A stretch of DNA of 63,620 bases from the NCBI GenBank assembly GCA_051649605.1, contig JBOFHK010000027.1, positions 1 through 63,620 of the forward strand. The letters are read 5' to 3'. The first letter of the stretch is position 1; each line of letters begins with the position of its first letter. The stretch is from Brevinema_A sp051649605. Lineage in GTDB: Bacteria; Spirochaetota; Brevinematia; Brevinematales; Brevinemataceae. The translations under genes were made by a program, and so were the position numbers. The notes under the pieces are model-generated. The model made no database searches and had not been told where the DNA came from. It was given only the letters and a program-made list of their open reading frames with translations. Positions 24,708 to 33,472 of this stretch are shown here, in pieces.

Positions 24708-25658
24708 ATGAAAGAATATTTCTTAGGGATCGATGGTGGTGGAACAAAAACTGCTTTTTGTCTGACCGATATGTCGGGGAATAAGATTCTTCAATGGGAA
24801 ACAGATTCCTGTTATGTGTCTATTGTTGGAGAGCAAGCCGTTCATCATATTTTTCAGCAGTTTGAAAAAAAAATACAGGAAATTTCTTTATCGTATGATG
24901 ATATTGTTTATACCTGTGTTGGTATGCCTGGTTATACGGAATCACCAATATGGGATAAAAAATCTGATGAAATCTTAGACCATATCTTTAAAGATCGTTA
25001 TGTTTGTGTTAATGATTCGGTGGTTGGTTGGGCAGGAAGTTTGGCATGCCGTTCTGGAATTAATCTTATTGCAGGGACAGGAGCTATTGCATTTGGTCGT
25101 AATGAACGAGGTCAAACAGCTATATGTAGTGGATGGGGGCATATACTGGGAGATGAGGGATCAGCTTATTGGGTGGGATCGAAGTTATTGGAATTATTTA
25201 CCAAGCAGTCTGATTTTCGTATTGAGAAAACTCCTTTATACGAAATTATCAAATCGCACCTTAATTTAAAAACTGATAAAGAGCTTATTACCATTGTCTA
25301 CGACCAATGGCAGTCCGAACGTGCTAAAATTGCCGATTTATCACGCTTAGTACCTATAGCTCTTGATCAAAAAGACCCCTTAGTAATGGAGCTTTTGGAT
25401 CATATTGCTTATGAAATTTCTTTGATGGTAAAAGGGGTAATGAGACAGATTGATTTTGAGCAACTAATGATTTCCTACAGCGGAGGAGTGTTTCGATTAG
25501 GTGAAATATTATTAAGATTATTACAAAAACATCTAGAAGGGAATTCTTATCAATTGGTTTCTCCTATTCTTATACCAGTATATGGTGCAGTATTGTATGC
25601 GATTATGGACTGTCGAGATATTGATAGAGATAAATTTATCCAAACAATTAATAGTTAA
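24708..25658 (+). CDS. BadF/BadG-type ATPase, N-acetylglucosamine-kinase-like
   Basis: This 316-residue member of the ASKHA superfamily has the phosphate-1 motif FLGIDGGGTKTAFCLTD (5-21), the VNDSVVGWAG region, the phosphate-2-like INLIAGTGAIAFG, the GWGHILGDEGSAYWVG motif of the NagK/BadF group, and a late SYSGGVFRLG. It probably phosphorylates a sugar, with amino sugars or glucose from the neighbouring GH1 as likely substrates. BadF-type activases are also in this family, but they carry Cys pairs that are not seen here. About 200 bases without a clear gene or promoter separate it from the GH1 gene. Confidence 0.75.
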   Translation: MKEYFLGIDGGGTKTAFCLTDMSGNKILQWETDSCYVSIVGEQAVHHIFQQFEKKIQEISLSYDDIVYTCVGMPGYTESPIWDKKSDEILDHIFKDRYVCVNDSVVGWAGSLACRSGINLIAGTGAIAFGRNERGQTAICSGWGHILGDEGSAYWVGSKLLELFTKQSDFRIEKTPLYEIIKSHLNLKTDKELITIVYDQWQSERAKIADLSRLVPIALDQKDPLVMELLDHIAYEISLMVKGVMRQIDFEQLMISYSGGVFRLGEILLRLLQKHLEGNSYQLVSPILIPVYGAVLYAIMDCRDIDRDKFIQTINS

Positions 25659-25705
25659 CTCCTTAGAATTAAGTTTTAACGCTTGATTTTAATACCTTTT
25701 TGGTG

Positions 25706-25733
25706 TTGACTATTATGAAATATCTTTTATAAT
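25706..25733 (+). promoter_or_regulatory. Promoter of the ABC ATPase-EIIB gene
   Basis: TTGACT (25706-25711), a 16-base spacer and TATAAT (25728-25733) are followed by a 66-base leader and AGGAGG before the ATG at 25800. Confidence 0.75.
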
Positions 25734-25799
25734 AAGTAAAATAGGTTCTATTTATTTTTAAAATAAATAGATACAGAATACTCTTAGGAGGAAACCATA

Positions 25800-27188
25800 A
25801 TGGCTTCTGTAGAATTAAAAGGGATAATTAAATGTTATCAAAACGATATTCCCGTTGTCCATGGGATAGATTTGGCAATTAAAGATGGAGAGTTTATGGT
25901 GCTTGTTGGTCCTTCGGGTTGTGGTAAATCAACGACCCTACGAATGATTGCTGGATTAGAAGAAATTTCTGGAGGGACGCTTCATATTGGGGATAAAGTA
26001 GTGAATGATGTTGCACCCAAAGACCGTAATATTGCGATGGTCTTTCAAAACTATGCACTTTACCCACATATGACGGTGTACGATAATATTGCTTTTGGAT
26101 TAAAATTAGCCAAGCTTCCCAAAGACGAAATAGATGCTCGTGTAAAAATAACGGCAAAAAATTTAGAAATTGATCATTTGTTGGATCGAAAACCTAAAAA
26201 TATGAGTGGAGGACAACGTCAACGTGTAGCCTTAGGACGTGCTATTGCTCGTCGCTCCTCAGTTTATTTATTTGATGAGCCTCTTTCTAATTTAGATGCT
26301 CAACTTCGAGTTTCTATGAGAGTTCGCTTAGCACAATTACATAGTGATTTGGCAAAACAAGGTTTGGACAATACTATGGTTTATGTTACTCATGATCAGG
26401 TTGAAGCAATGACCCTTGGACATCGTATCTGCGTGATGGAAAGCGGATATATCAGACAGGTGGATACTCCCTTAAATTTATATAAATATCCAGCAAATAA
26501 ATTTGTTGCCGAGTTTATTGGCTCTCCTTCGATGAATTTCACTTCTGGAATATTAGAAAAAAGCGGAGAGCAGTATTTTGTTGATATTAATGGGTATACA
26601 TGTCTTATCCCAAAAGAAAAATGTAGTTTATTAGAAAGATATATTGGTAAAAAAGTAGGAGTAGGGGTTCGAGCGGAACATATTATTTGTACATTAGATA
26701 AACCAAATCTACCAAAAGCTGATATATCAGTAATTGAGCATATGGGTAATGAAGAATTTATTTATTTTAATTTTAACGAAACTCTCTTTGTTTGCCGTTC
26801 TCAAGAACATCTTACGATTACGCTTCAATCTACAAACTGCCATTTTTCTTTTCAAGAAGATAGTATCCATATTTTTGATTTAGATACCGAGCTGAATATT
26901 TCTCTCCCTATGGATAGAATGGAGTATTCAGACCAGTCAATAAACCCTACCGAGGATCAAGATGTTTCTAAAATCTACGAAGCTCTTGGAAGTAAAGATA
27001 ATATTTTGGAATTGACCCACTGTATTAGTAGAGTACGATTTACCATAAGAAATATGGTCAAAGTGAATCGTATGGAGTTGTCAAAATTGAATCTAAATGT
27101 TATTTATACACAAAATGATCAAGTTCACCTTGTATTAGGAAAGAATACCAAGGCTATATTTGATGTATTTGAAAAAATGGTCAAATAA
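25800..27188 (+). CDS. MsmK/UgpC-type ABC ATPase fused to a PTS EIIB (glucose-type) domain
   Basis: This is a 462-residue protein. Residues 1-235 are a carbohydrate-importer ATPase: Walker A GPSGCGKST, Q-loop VFQNYALYPHMTVYDNIAFGLK, signature MSGGQRQRVALGRAIAR, Walker B VYLFDEPLSNLDA, H-loop VTHDQVEAMTLG. Residues 236-370 form the TOBE/MsmK regulatory region (GVRAEHI). Residues 385-462 match a glucose-family PTS EIIB: IYEALGSKDNIL, the phosphocysteine motif HCISRVRF with Cys408 and two arginines, and VHLVLGKNTKAIFDVFEKM. I know of no standard family with this fusion. It suggests control of sugar import by PTS phosphorylation. No permease, binding protein, EIIA or EIIC lies nearby. Confidence 0.85.
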   Translation: MASVELKGIIKCYQNDIPVVHGIDLAIKDGEFMVLVGPSGCGKSTTLRMIAGLEEISGGTLHIGDKVVNDVAPKDRNIAMVFQNYALYPHMTVYDNIAFGLKLAKLPKDEIDARVKITAKNLEIDHLLDRKPKNMSGGQRQRVALGRAIARRSSVYLFDEPLSNLDAQLRVSMRVRLAQLHSDLAKQGLDNTMVYVTHDQVEAMTLGHRICVMESGYIRQVDTPLNLYKYPANKFVAEFIGSPSMNFTSGILEKSGEQYFVDINGYTCLIPKEKCSLLERYIGKKVGVGVRAEHIICTLDKPNLPKADISVIEHMGNEEFIYFNFNETLFVCRSQEHLTITLQSTNCHFSFQEDSIHIFDLDTELNISLPMDRMEYSDQSINPTEDQDVSKIYEALGSKDNILELTHCISRVRFTIRNMVKVNRMELSKLNLNVIYTQNDQVHLVLGKNTKAIFDVFEKMVK

Positions 27189-27220
27189 TTATTTATACGA
27201 CAAGTATTTGTTTTTTTTAA

Positions 27221-27269
27221 TAAATTACTATCTTATAAAGTTCATATTTTATAGGATAGTAAATTTATA
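27221..27269. terminator. Large imperfect inverted repeat before glycerate kinase
   Basis: The arms TAAATTACTATCTTATAAA and TTTATAGGATAGTAAATTTA pair with one bulge across a short loop. The repeat could end the ABC gene transcript, although no strong T run follows. A weak promoter-like TTGACG lies behind it. Confidence 0.5.
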
Positions 27270-27344
27270 TGGTCTTTTGACGGACAATATATGGGAATAT
27301 ATAAGATAAAAATGATACAAACAAATATTATTTTAGAGGAAAAA

Positions 27345-28485
27345 ATGGAAATTAAAAAAGTGATTATCGCTTTAGATTCTTTTATAGGGAAGTGTCAGCT
27401 CATTAGAAGCAGGGGATTCTTTATCAAAAGGCATTAAATCGAATGATCCGTCAATTCACACGATGGTTTATGCCGTGGCTGATGGAGGTGAGGGAACAAT
27501 CGAAGCTTTGTATCAAAATTGTGGAGGCACAAAACATAATCTTACTGTTTTTGATCCTCTATTTCGTAAAATTACTGCTGAATATTTGAAGCTAAAAGAT
27601 GGTACGGTGGTTATTGAAATGGCAACAGCTTCGGGATTAACCTTGGTAGAAGAGAAGCTAAGAAATCCTATGAAAACGACAACATTTGGTACAGGAGAAC
27701 TAATCAAACATGCTTTGGATCATGGAGCAAAAAAAATTATTTTAGCAATTGGAGGAAGTGCAACAAATGATGTGGGAATAGGTATGTTAAATGCCTTAGG
27801 GATTGAATTTTTGGATGAAAATGCTCAAACTCTTCAAGCGATCGGAGGTAATTTATCCCAAATTCATCAAATAAATACTGCTAAAATACATCCAAAATTA
27901 CAAGAATGCGAGTTTATCATTGCGTGTGATGTAGATAATCCCTTATATGGGGAAAACGGTGCTGCTTATATCTATGCTCCACAAAAAGGTGCCGACCATG
28001 CTATGGTAGAAAGCTTTGATAAAGCGTTACGATATTTTGCAGACTTGGTAAAAACGATACTCAATAAAGATATTGCTTATCATAAAGGATCTGGGGCTGC
28101 GGGTGGATTAGGAGCTGGTTTGATGGCATTTGCAAATACGACTTTCAAATCAGGAATAGAGATTGTGTTGGATCAAATTAGAATCGATGACCAGCTATAC
28201 GATACTGATATAGTATTTGTGGGTGAAGGTCGTTTAGACAAACAAACAACAATGGGAAAAGCTCCGATGGGTATTACAAAAAGGGCAAAAAAATTTAATA
28301 TTCCTGTTATTGCAATTGGTGGGACTCTTGATGGAGATCCTACGATTTTGCATGATTATGGGATCTCCGCTTATTTTACGGTAACAGGACGTCCTATGTC
28401 TTTAGAGAAAGCGATGTCTACAGAAGAGACAATAAAAAGCTTAGTACGTCAAGGAAGAGAACTAATGACCATTATTAAATTATAA
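27345..28485 (+). pseudogene. Glycerate 2/3-kinase (GlxK/GarK family) with a 5' frameshift
   Basis: The canonical start is at ATG 27345 after GAGGAAAAA, giving KKVIIALDSFIG, the family N-terminus (ALDSFKG-like). At GGG 27387-27389 the frame shifts: removing one G restores SVSSLEAGDSLSKGIKSND and joins the long frame that covers 27463-28485. That frame holds VADGGEGT, GTGELIKHALDHGAKKIILAIGGSATNDVG and the late GEGRLDKQT, as in glycerate kinases. The uncorrected 5' end would yield a 30-residue peptide. Internal starts such as ATG 27463 would lose the nucleotide-binding start. The enzyme phosphorylates glycerate and sits before a GntP permease, so glycerate or gluconate use is implied. Confidence 0.8.
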
Positions 28486-28604
28486 AATTTTCTTATAAGC
28501 TGGATTATTTCTTGGAATGATTATTTTTGCATTCTCTTAATTTGATGAGTATGTTGAATGGAATAATTATTGAAAATAATCAATCATATTAGAGGAGTTT
28601 TTAC

Positions 28605-29870
28605 ATGGAGTTTACTGTTTCTTATATTGGGGCGATTGTTGGGTTACTTGTTGCTATTATCTGTATTATTTATAAAGTTGCACCAGTTTATAGTTTGATT
28701 TTTGGAGCTATTTTAGGAAGTTTAGTAGGAGGGGTAAGTTTACCACAAACCGTTACTTTAATTATTTCTGGTTCTGCTGGAATGATATCAGCAATTATTC
28801 GTATCTTGACGGCAGGAATATTGGTAGGAGTTTTAATTAAAACAGGGGTAGCAACAAGAATTGGATTGTCGATTATTCAATTATTTGGTGAAAAAAATAT
28901 TTTAGGTGTATTTTTTGCTCTTGTTCTTGCAGGGATGGTTTTAACAGCGGTGGGTGTCTTTATTGATATTACGGTAATTACCCTTGCCCCTATTGTCTTG
29001 AATATTGCAAAACAAATCAAACTATCTTGCAGTGCGATTCTTCTTGCGTTGATTGGCGGAGGAAAAGCAGGAAATATGATTTCCCCAAATCCCAATACCA
29101 TTATAGGAGCGGAAGCATTTAATCTTGATCTTCTTACCTTAATAAAAGCAAATCTTATTCCGTCTCTAGTAGCTATGATATGTACGGTATTTATTGCTTA
29201 TACAATGAATAAAGTATTTAAAGATATAGTTGATGATAGTGATCAAGTGGAAGATAGGGCTCTCCCATCATTATTTACAGCATGTATTGCTCCTATAGTA
29301 GCGGTTTTTCTTCTGATTCTTCGTCCATTTTCTGGTGTAGTGGTTGACCCGCTTATTGCGTTACCTGTGGGTAGCTTTATAAGTTGCTTGGCAATAGGGA
29401 AAATCAAAGAATTAGGTGCAGGGATGAAAATTGGTTTAGAGCGAATGGGAGGGGTAGCTTTGCTGTTGCTAGGTACAGGAGCAATAGCAAGAGTGGTAAA
29501 AGGTTCGGATCTAACTCAAATTTTTGCCAGCACCCTTCAAAATATAGGTTTGTCTGTGAATTTTATTGCACCGTTAGCAGGTGTGTTAATGAGCTTTGCA
29601 ACAGCTTCTACAACAGCGGGTACGGTTGTAGCGTCGACAACTTTTGGCCCTATTTTGATGGATTTAGGTGTGAATCCTATTGCAGCAGCAGCAACTATCC
29701 ACACAGGAGCTACAGTTTTGGATCATGTACCCCATGGTTCGTTTTTCCATGCAACGACTGGAGCAGTCAATATGAAATTTCGTAGTCGATTGAGCTTAAT
29801 TCCTTTTGAGAGCTTGGTAGGATTGATTTTGACTAGTGTATCTTGGTTAATTTATTTTGTTATATTATAA
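28605..29870 (+). CDS. GntP-family gluconate/glycerate permease
   Basis: This 421-residue hydrophobic protein has about 11-12 membrane helices and GntP-type landmarks: SGSAGMISAIIRILTAGILVGVLIKTGVA, GGGKAGNMISPNPNT, and the C-terminal ASTTAGTVVASTTFGPILMDLGVNP and HVPHGSFFHATTGAVNM. The family imports sugar acids with protons. It follows the glycerate kinase gene by about 120 bases, so glycerate is the most likely substrate. It is slightly shorter than many family members but appears complete. AGAGGAG precedes the ATG and a terminator follows. Confidence 0.88.
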   Translation: MEFTVSYIGAIVGLLVAIICIIYKVAPVYSLIFGAILGSLVGGVSLPQTVTLIISGSAGMISAIIRILTAGILVGVLIKTGVATRIGLSIIQLFGEKNILGVFFALVLAGMVLTAVGVFIDITVITLAPIVLNIAKQIKLSCSAILLALIGGGKAGNMISPNPNTIIGAEAFNLDLLTLIKANLIPSLVAMICTVFIAYTMNKVFKDIVDDSDQVEDRALPSLFTACIAPIVAVFLLILRPFSGVVVDPLIALPVGSFISCLAIGKIKELGAGMKIGLERMGGVALLLLGTGAIARVVKGSDLTQIFASTLQNIGLSVNFIAPLAGVLMSFATASTTAGTVVASTTFGPILMDLGVNPIAAAATIHTGATVLDHVPHGSFFHATTGAVNMKFRSRLSLIPFESLVGLILTSVSWLIYFVIL

Positions 29871-29887
29871 TAGATAATAACATAATT

Positions 29888-29919
29888 AAAAAATCCTCAT
29901 TTATTTAATGAGGATTTTT
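29888..29919. terminator. Terminator after the GntP permease
   Basis: AAAAATCCTCAT pairs with ATGAGGATTTTT across a 7-base loop, with further Ts beyond. It can serve the permease and, in reverse, the converging peptidase gene. Confidence 0.85.
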
Positions 29920-30007
29920 ATTTTAAAATATTACTAAGAACTTGGGATAATTTACTTAAAAATTATTAAGATTGTAAAGTAATTATAAAGTTTTTTAAAA
30001 GAAATTT

Positions 30008-31078
30008 TTATAACTGTAAACCATTATAGACGGGATTACGTGATTGTCCATATTTGTGAAGCTCAAAATGGAGATGAGGGCCAGTAGAACGTCCTGTATT
30101 TCCGACAGCACCAATGTGTTGCCCAGTAGTAACCCATTGCCCAGCTTGAACAAATATTTTAGATTGGTGGGCATAGGTGGTTGTAAAACCATTATTATGA
30201 CGGATAATGGTATGTAGGCCAAAACTTCCATTCCAACCTGCTGATACCACACGACCCTCTTTAGGAGCAATGATAGGGGTACCGATAGGAGCTGCGAAAT
30301 CAATACCTTTATGAAGAAGACGCTGTCTTAAAATAGGATGTCTTCGCCAGCCATAATGTGAGGAAATTCTTCGATATTGAGGAACAGGATTAATAAATTG
30401 AAATCCTAACATTTCAGCCATTGCTTTGAAAGAAAGATTAGCATCAGGAAGAAATAGTGTGGTACCTTCTTGAATTTCTGTACTTTCTAAAGCGTTTACC
30501 AAAGAAGTTTCTTCTGCAGAAATCCCATGTCGTTGTGCAATAACGTCGATCGATTCTTTATTAGTTGTATTAACAATGATACCTGATCGTGTAGAAATTA
30601 ATATTTTTTGACCCACACTTAGAGAATGTGCATTATCTAAACTATTCAGTGATAAAACAGTAGACATTGTGAGTCCAAATTTTTTGGCAACAGAGGAGAG
30701 ATTTTCTCCAGGAAGGATCCGATAGAAAGCAAAAGATAAAGGACTTGTATCTGCAAGCATTTGAAGCTCTTGTTTACGTTCTATAATTTTTCGGGTAATA
30801 TTTTGTGAAATTTCTTTATCAATAACAAGGTGAGTGAGGAAAGAATCTCCTGTATTGATTTTGTTTAGACCAATACTAGGGTAGGTGTTAAAAAAAATAA
30901 TCGCTAGTAAAGCAATAAAAGAAACGGATAGGGATACAAGGGGGAGAGGGTTAGTTTTTGTTTTTAAATAAAATTTTTTGGAGAAGTCTTTATAAGTCAT
31001 GGATTTATTTTTACCAAAAATCCAATCAATAGGTAAACGAGATGTTGTTTCGGTAAGAAATAATTTTAGATTTTGCAT
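30008..31078 (-). CDS. LysM-M23 family peptidoglycan endopeptidase
   Basis: This 356-residue envelope protein has an N-terminal cytoplasmic part and a membrane segment at about residues 43-64 (LVSLSVSFIALLAIIFF). One clear LysM (about 121-162: YRILPGENLSSVAKKFGL, LSVGQKILI) and a second weaker one follow. The C-terminal M23 domain has SHYGWRRHPI, HKGIDFAAPIGTP with the zinc His and Asp, and HLHFELHKYG with the last zinc ligands. It cuts peptide cross-links in the periplasm and would take part in wall growth or cell separation. All metal ligands are present. Confidence 0.9.
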   Translation of the reverse strand: MQNLKLFLTETTSRLPIDWIFGKNKSMTYKDFSKKFYLKTKTNPLPLVSLSVSFIALLAIIFFNTYPSIGLNKINTGDSFLTHLVIDKEISQNITRKIIERKQELQMLADTSPLSFAFYRILPGENLSSVAKKFGLTMSTVLSLNSLDNAHSLSVGQKILISTRSGIIVNTTNKESIDVIAQRHGISAEETSLVNALESTEIQEGTTLFLPDANLSFKAMAEMLGFQFINPVPQYRRISSHYGWRRHPILRQRLLHKGIDFAAPIGTPIIAPKEGRVVSAGWNGSFGLHTIIRHNNGFTTTYAHQSKIFVQAGQWVTTGQHIGAVGNTGRSTGPHLHFELHKYGQSRNPVYNGLQL

Positions 31079-31380
31079 AGAAAATTCCTTGTTTTATGAT
31101 ATTTCATAAAAAAATCAAAGATAAATATATGTAGCTATTTTAACATATTTTTTTATAGATTGCAACAAATCGATAAAAAAGGGTAGATGATCTTTTTACA
31201 GCTTGATTATATGATTATTATATATTATTTTTTACTTATTATAGTAGCAAATTCTAGGATCTTATACTTAAATACCCTTCTTAAGGGAATAAAATTATAA
31301 TTGTTAAGGAAATAAAGCTAAGAATATTCTTGACAATATTTTTATTTATGTGTTATAATATTTTGTCTATAATTATTTTC
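31079..31380 (+). promoter_or_regulatory. rpsF promoter in a long AT-rich intergenic region
   Basis: TTGACA (31330-31335), an 18-base spacer and TATAAT (31354-31359) drive the rpsF operon. The remaining 250 bases upstream hold no gene or clear repeat that I can see. Confidence 0.8.
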
Positions 31381-31421
31381 GACCTTCTTCCCATATTTCT
31401 TTAAAAATATGGGCCGTGGTC
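31381..31421 (+). promoter_or_regulatory. S6:S18-binding-type leader of the rpsF operon
   Basis: The leader RNA pairs GACC (31381-31384) with GGTC (31418-31421). An inner hairpin CCCATATTT/AAATATGGG lies within, and CCGT is unpaired on the 3' side. A CCG bulge between an outer stem and a hairpin is the known S6:S18 complex binding motif by which these proteins repress their own operon. The start codon is 15 bases downstream. Confidence 0.7.
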
Positions 31422-31435
31422 CGAAAGGAGGAAAT

Positions 31436-31726
31436 ATGTCTAGAAAATACGAAATTGCTTTTCTTTTTAGAGAAGGTGAATATTCGTCAGTTGTTGAACG
31501 TGTAAAGACAGCACTCAACAAGGTACAAGCAGAGCTTGTCGCGGAGAACGATAAAATGGGGGTTCGAGAATTAGCCTATACCATTTCAAAAAATCGTGAG
31601 AAGTTTCATCGTGCCTTTTATTATTTTGTTAATATTAGTGCCGACCCTAAGCAGCTTGCTGATTTTGAGGTGGCTATTAAATATGACCAAGGGATTATCC
31701 GTCATATGGTAGTATCGGAGTCTTAG
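31436..31726 (+). CDS. rpsF: 30S ribosomal protein S6
   Basis: This 96-residue protein has the S6 features KYEIAFLFREGE at the N-terminus, and MGVRELAYTISKNREKFHRAFYYFVNI. I take ATG 31436 after AGGAGG; the open frame extends nine codons further into the leader. S6 binds S18 on the platform of the small subunit and, with S18, the operon leader. ssb follows after one base, so the genes are coupled. Confidence 0.95.
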   Translation: MSRKYEIAFLFREGEYSSVVERVKTALNKVQAELVAENDKMGVRELAYTISKNREKFHRAFYYFVNISADPKQLADFEVAIKYDQGIIRHMVVSES

Positions 31727-31727
31727 T

Positions 31728-32216
31728 ATGGCGTGGGATATTAATAGAGTCGTTTTAGTGGGACGATTATCTAATGATGTAGAGCTACGTTATACCCCTA
31801 GTGGAGCTCCTGTAGCTCGTTTTGGTATAGCAGTTGGGGGTCGTCCATCTCGGGACGGTAAGGATACTGTATCTTTTTTTACAGTTGTTGTATGGAATAA
31901 AGCAGCGGAGACAGCAAGCCAATACTTAAATAAGGGTAAGCAAGTTGCAGTTGATGGACGTTTAGAACAACGAACTTGGACGGCACAAGATGGAACAAGA
32001 CGTTCTGTCGTAGAAATTGTTGCCGAAAGAGTGGAGTTTTTATCTCCTAACTCTAATCAGCAATCTTATACGAATCAATCTTCACCTACTCCCGTACCAA
32101 CCCAAGCACCTCGTCAGGAACAAGTAAAAAAAGAAGATGATTACTATGATAATACTGATTTTAATGATGCCCCGTTGGATAAGTACGATCCTTTTGACGA
32201 AGACGTACCGTTTTAA
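31728..32216 (+). CDS. ssb: Single-stranded DNA-binding protein
   Basis: This 162-residue protein has the OB fold at residues 4-108 (INRVVLVGRLSNDVELRYTPSG and VSFFTVVVWNKAAETASQYLNKGKQVAVDGRL). A Gln/Pro/Ser-rich linker leads to the acidic tip DPFDEDVPF, which recruits partner proteins of replication and repair. It is the usual second gene in the rpsF operon and overlaps none of its neighbours. It appears intact. Confidence 0.95.
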   Translation: MAWDINRVVLVGRLSNDVELRYTPSGAPVARFGIAVGGRPSRDGKDTVSFFTVVVWNKAAETASQYLNKGKQVAVDGRLEQRTWTAQDGTRRSVVEIVAERVEFLSPNSNQQSYTNQSSPTPVPTQAPRQEQVKKEDDYYDNTDFNDAPLDKYDPFDEDVPF

Positions 32217-32243
32217 ATTTAAGATGATTATGGAGAATATAAC

Positions 32244-32690
32244 ATGTCTGAACAGCAAAATATTAAACCAGAATTAGAAGATATTGGGGCATCGCTAGAT
32301 GACCTTAATAAATCTATTGATTCAAGAGAATTCCGCCCTAAAAGGGAAGAAGGAAGAGAGAACAGAACAGATAGTAGATCAGACGGCAGACCAGATAATA
32401 GAATGGATGGCAGACCAAGTAACAATCGGAATTTCCGTCCTAATGCTGGTGGTGTTGGAGGAAAGAAAAAATCATTTTTTGCCAAAAAAGTCTGTAAATT
32501 TACCACCAATCAAATAGATCCAGCAACTATTGATTATAAAAATATTGAGCTTTTGAAAAGATTTGTTATGCCTAGTGGTAAAATTGTCCCTCGCCGTATT
32601 ACAGGGACTAGCTCTAAATACCAAAGAATTTTGGCAAAAGAAATTAAAAAAGCACGTATTATTGGATTGTTACCGTTTTCTGCTCGATAG
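32244..32690 (+). CDS. rpsR: 30S ribosomal protein S18 with a long N-terminal extension
   Basis: The C-terminal 75 or so residues are a normal S18: CKFTTNQIDPATIDYKNIELLKRFVMPSGKIVPRRITGTSSKYQRILAKEIKKARIIGLLPF. The protein is 148 residues long, however. The first 70 are acidic, then rich in Arg, Asp, Asn and Gly, with degenerate repeats (RSDGRPDNRMDGRPSNNRN) and a GGVGGKKK linker. The start ATG 32244 follows a weak GGAG at 32231. S18 usually has 75-100 residues, so the extension is unusual. It is probably disordered and could touch rRNA or mRNA. Confidence 0.93.
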   Translation: MSEQQNIKPELEDIGASLDDLNKSIDSREFRPKREEGRENRTDSRSDGRPDNRMDGRPSNNRNFRPNAGGVGGKKKSFFAKKVCKFTTNQIDPATIDYKNIELLKRFVMPSGKIVPRRITGTSSKYQRILAKEIKKARIIGLLPFSAR

Positions 32691-32725
32691 TTTTTAACGA
32701 TCCAATTTAGAGTGAAAGAGAGTTT

Positions 32726-33448
32726 ATGGAATTTGTAATTTTTGTATGGATGATCGCTATTATTTTGTTCTTAAGTTTTGGTTTTCTAACACTTATGGGA
32801 CAAAAGATATTTTTTACCAAAAAAGTAAAAAATAATTTACTATATCTTTTAGGATTATTATCTTTAAGTATAGGATTATGGTGGTATATTCCTTATACAA
32901 AAGAATTATGGATTTCCGTAAATAATTTGGTTTATCCTTATATTCAAGAAAATTTCGGATCTTATACCTATTTGTTTACTGAAATTTGGTATACGATTGT
33001 ATTTTTTCGGAATATTTGGCCTACTATTTTGATAGCACTTATCGTAGCTACTTTTGAAAATATACAACATCCAATAAGCTTCCGCTATAGGATGACTAAA
33101 CAATTTAGTCATAATAAATTGTTAATTATGGTAGGAGCGTTAATTGCTTATTTTACCATCAATTATTTTGATAAGGATCATGTATTAGCAACATTTTTTT
33201 TATGTTTAGCTTTTTATACGGCTGTTTTTTATTGGAGATTTGGAGCTGCGATAATATTTTATATTTTAAAAAAAATTTTTATCCCCTATGAAATAAGTAT
33301 GTTGTTGATGACGGGAATAGTCATCATATCAGGCGAATTTTTCTTGCTACCTCTTATTATGTGTGTTGGTATAGGAATATCTGATATTTGGATGGATTAT
33401 TACCAGCGTGATGCTGCGTCATTGGTATTCAGTCTACAATTTCATTAA
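32726..33448 (+). CDS. Polytopic membrane protein inside the rpsR-rplI operon
   Basis: This 240-residue protein has about six to seven hydrophobic segments: FVIFVWMIAIILFLSFGFL, LLYLLGLLSLSIGLWWY, NIWPTILIALIVATF, LLIMVGALIAYF, ATFFLCLAFYTAVFYW and MLLMTGIVIISGEFFLLP. The family is not recognised. It lies between rpsR and rplI with short gaps, so it is transcribed with ribosomal genes. Membrane proteins such as DUF2232 members occupy this place in several other phyla, which makes a conserved but uncharacterised role likely. I cannot show homology to them. Confidence 0.65.
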   Translation: MEFVIFVWMIAIILFLSFGFLTLMGQKIFFTKKVKNNLLYLLGLLSLSIGLWWYIPYTKELWISVNNLVYPYIQENFGSYTYLFTEIWYTIVFFRNIWPTILIALIVATFENIQHPISFRYRMTKQFSHNKLLIMVGALIAYFTINYFDKDHVLATFFLCLAFYTAVFYWRFGAAIIFYILKKIFIPYEISMLLMTGIVIISGEFFLLPLIMCVGIGISDIWMDYYQRDAASLVFSLQFH

Positions 33449-33472
33449 GATAAATACATTAAGGAGATCCCT

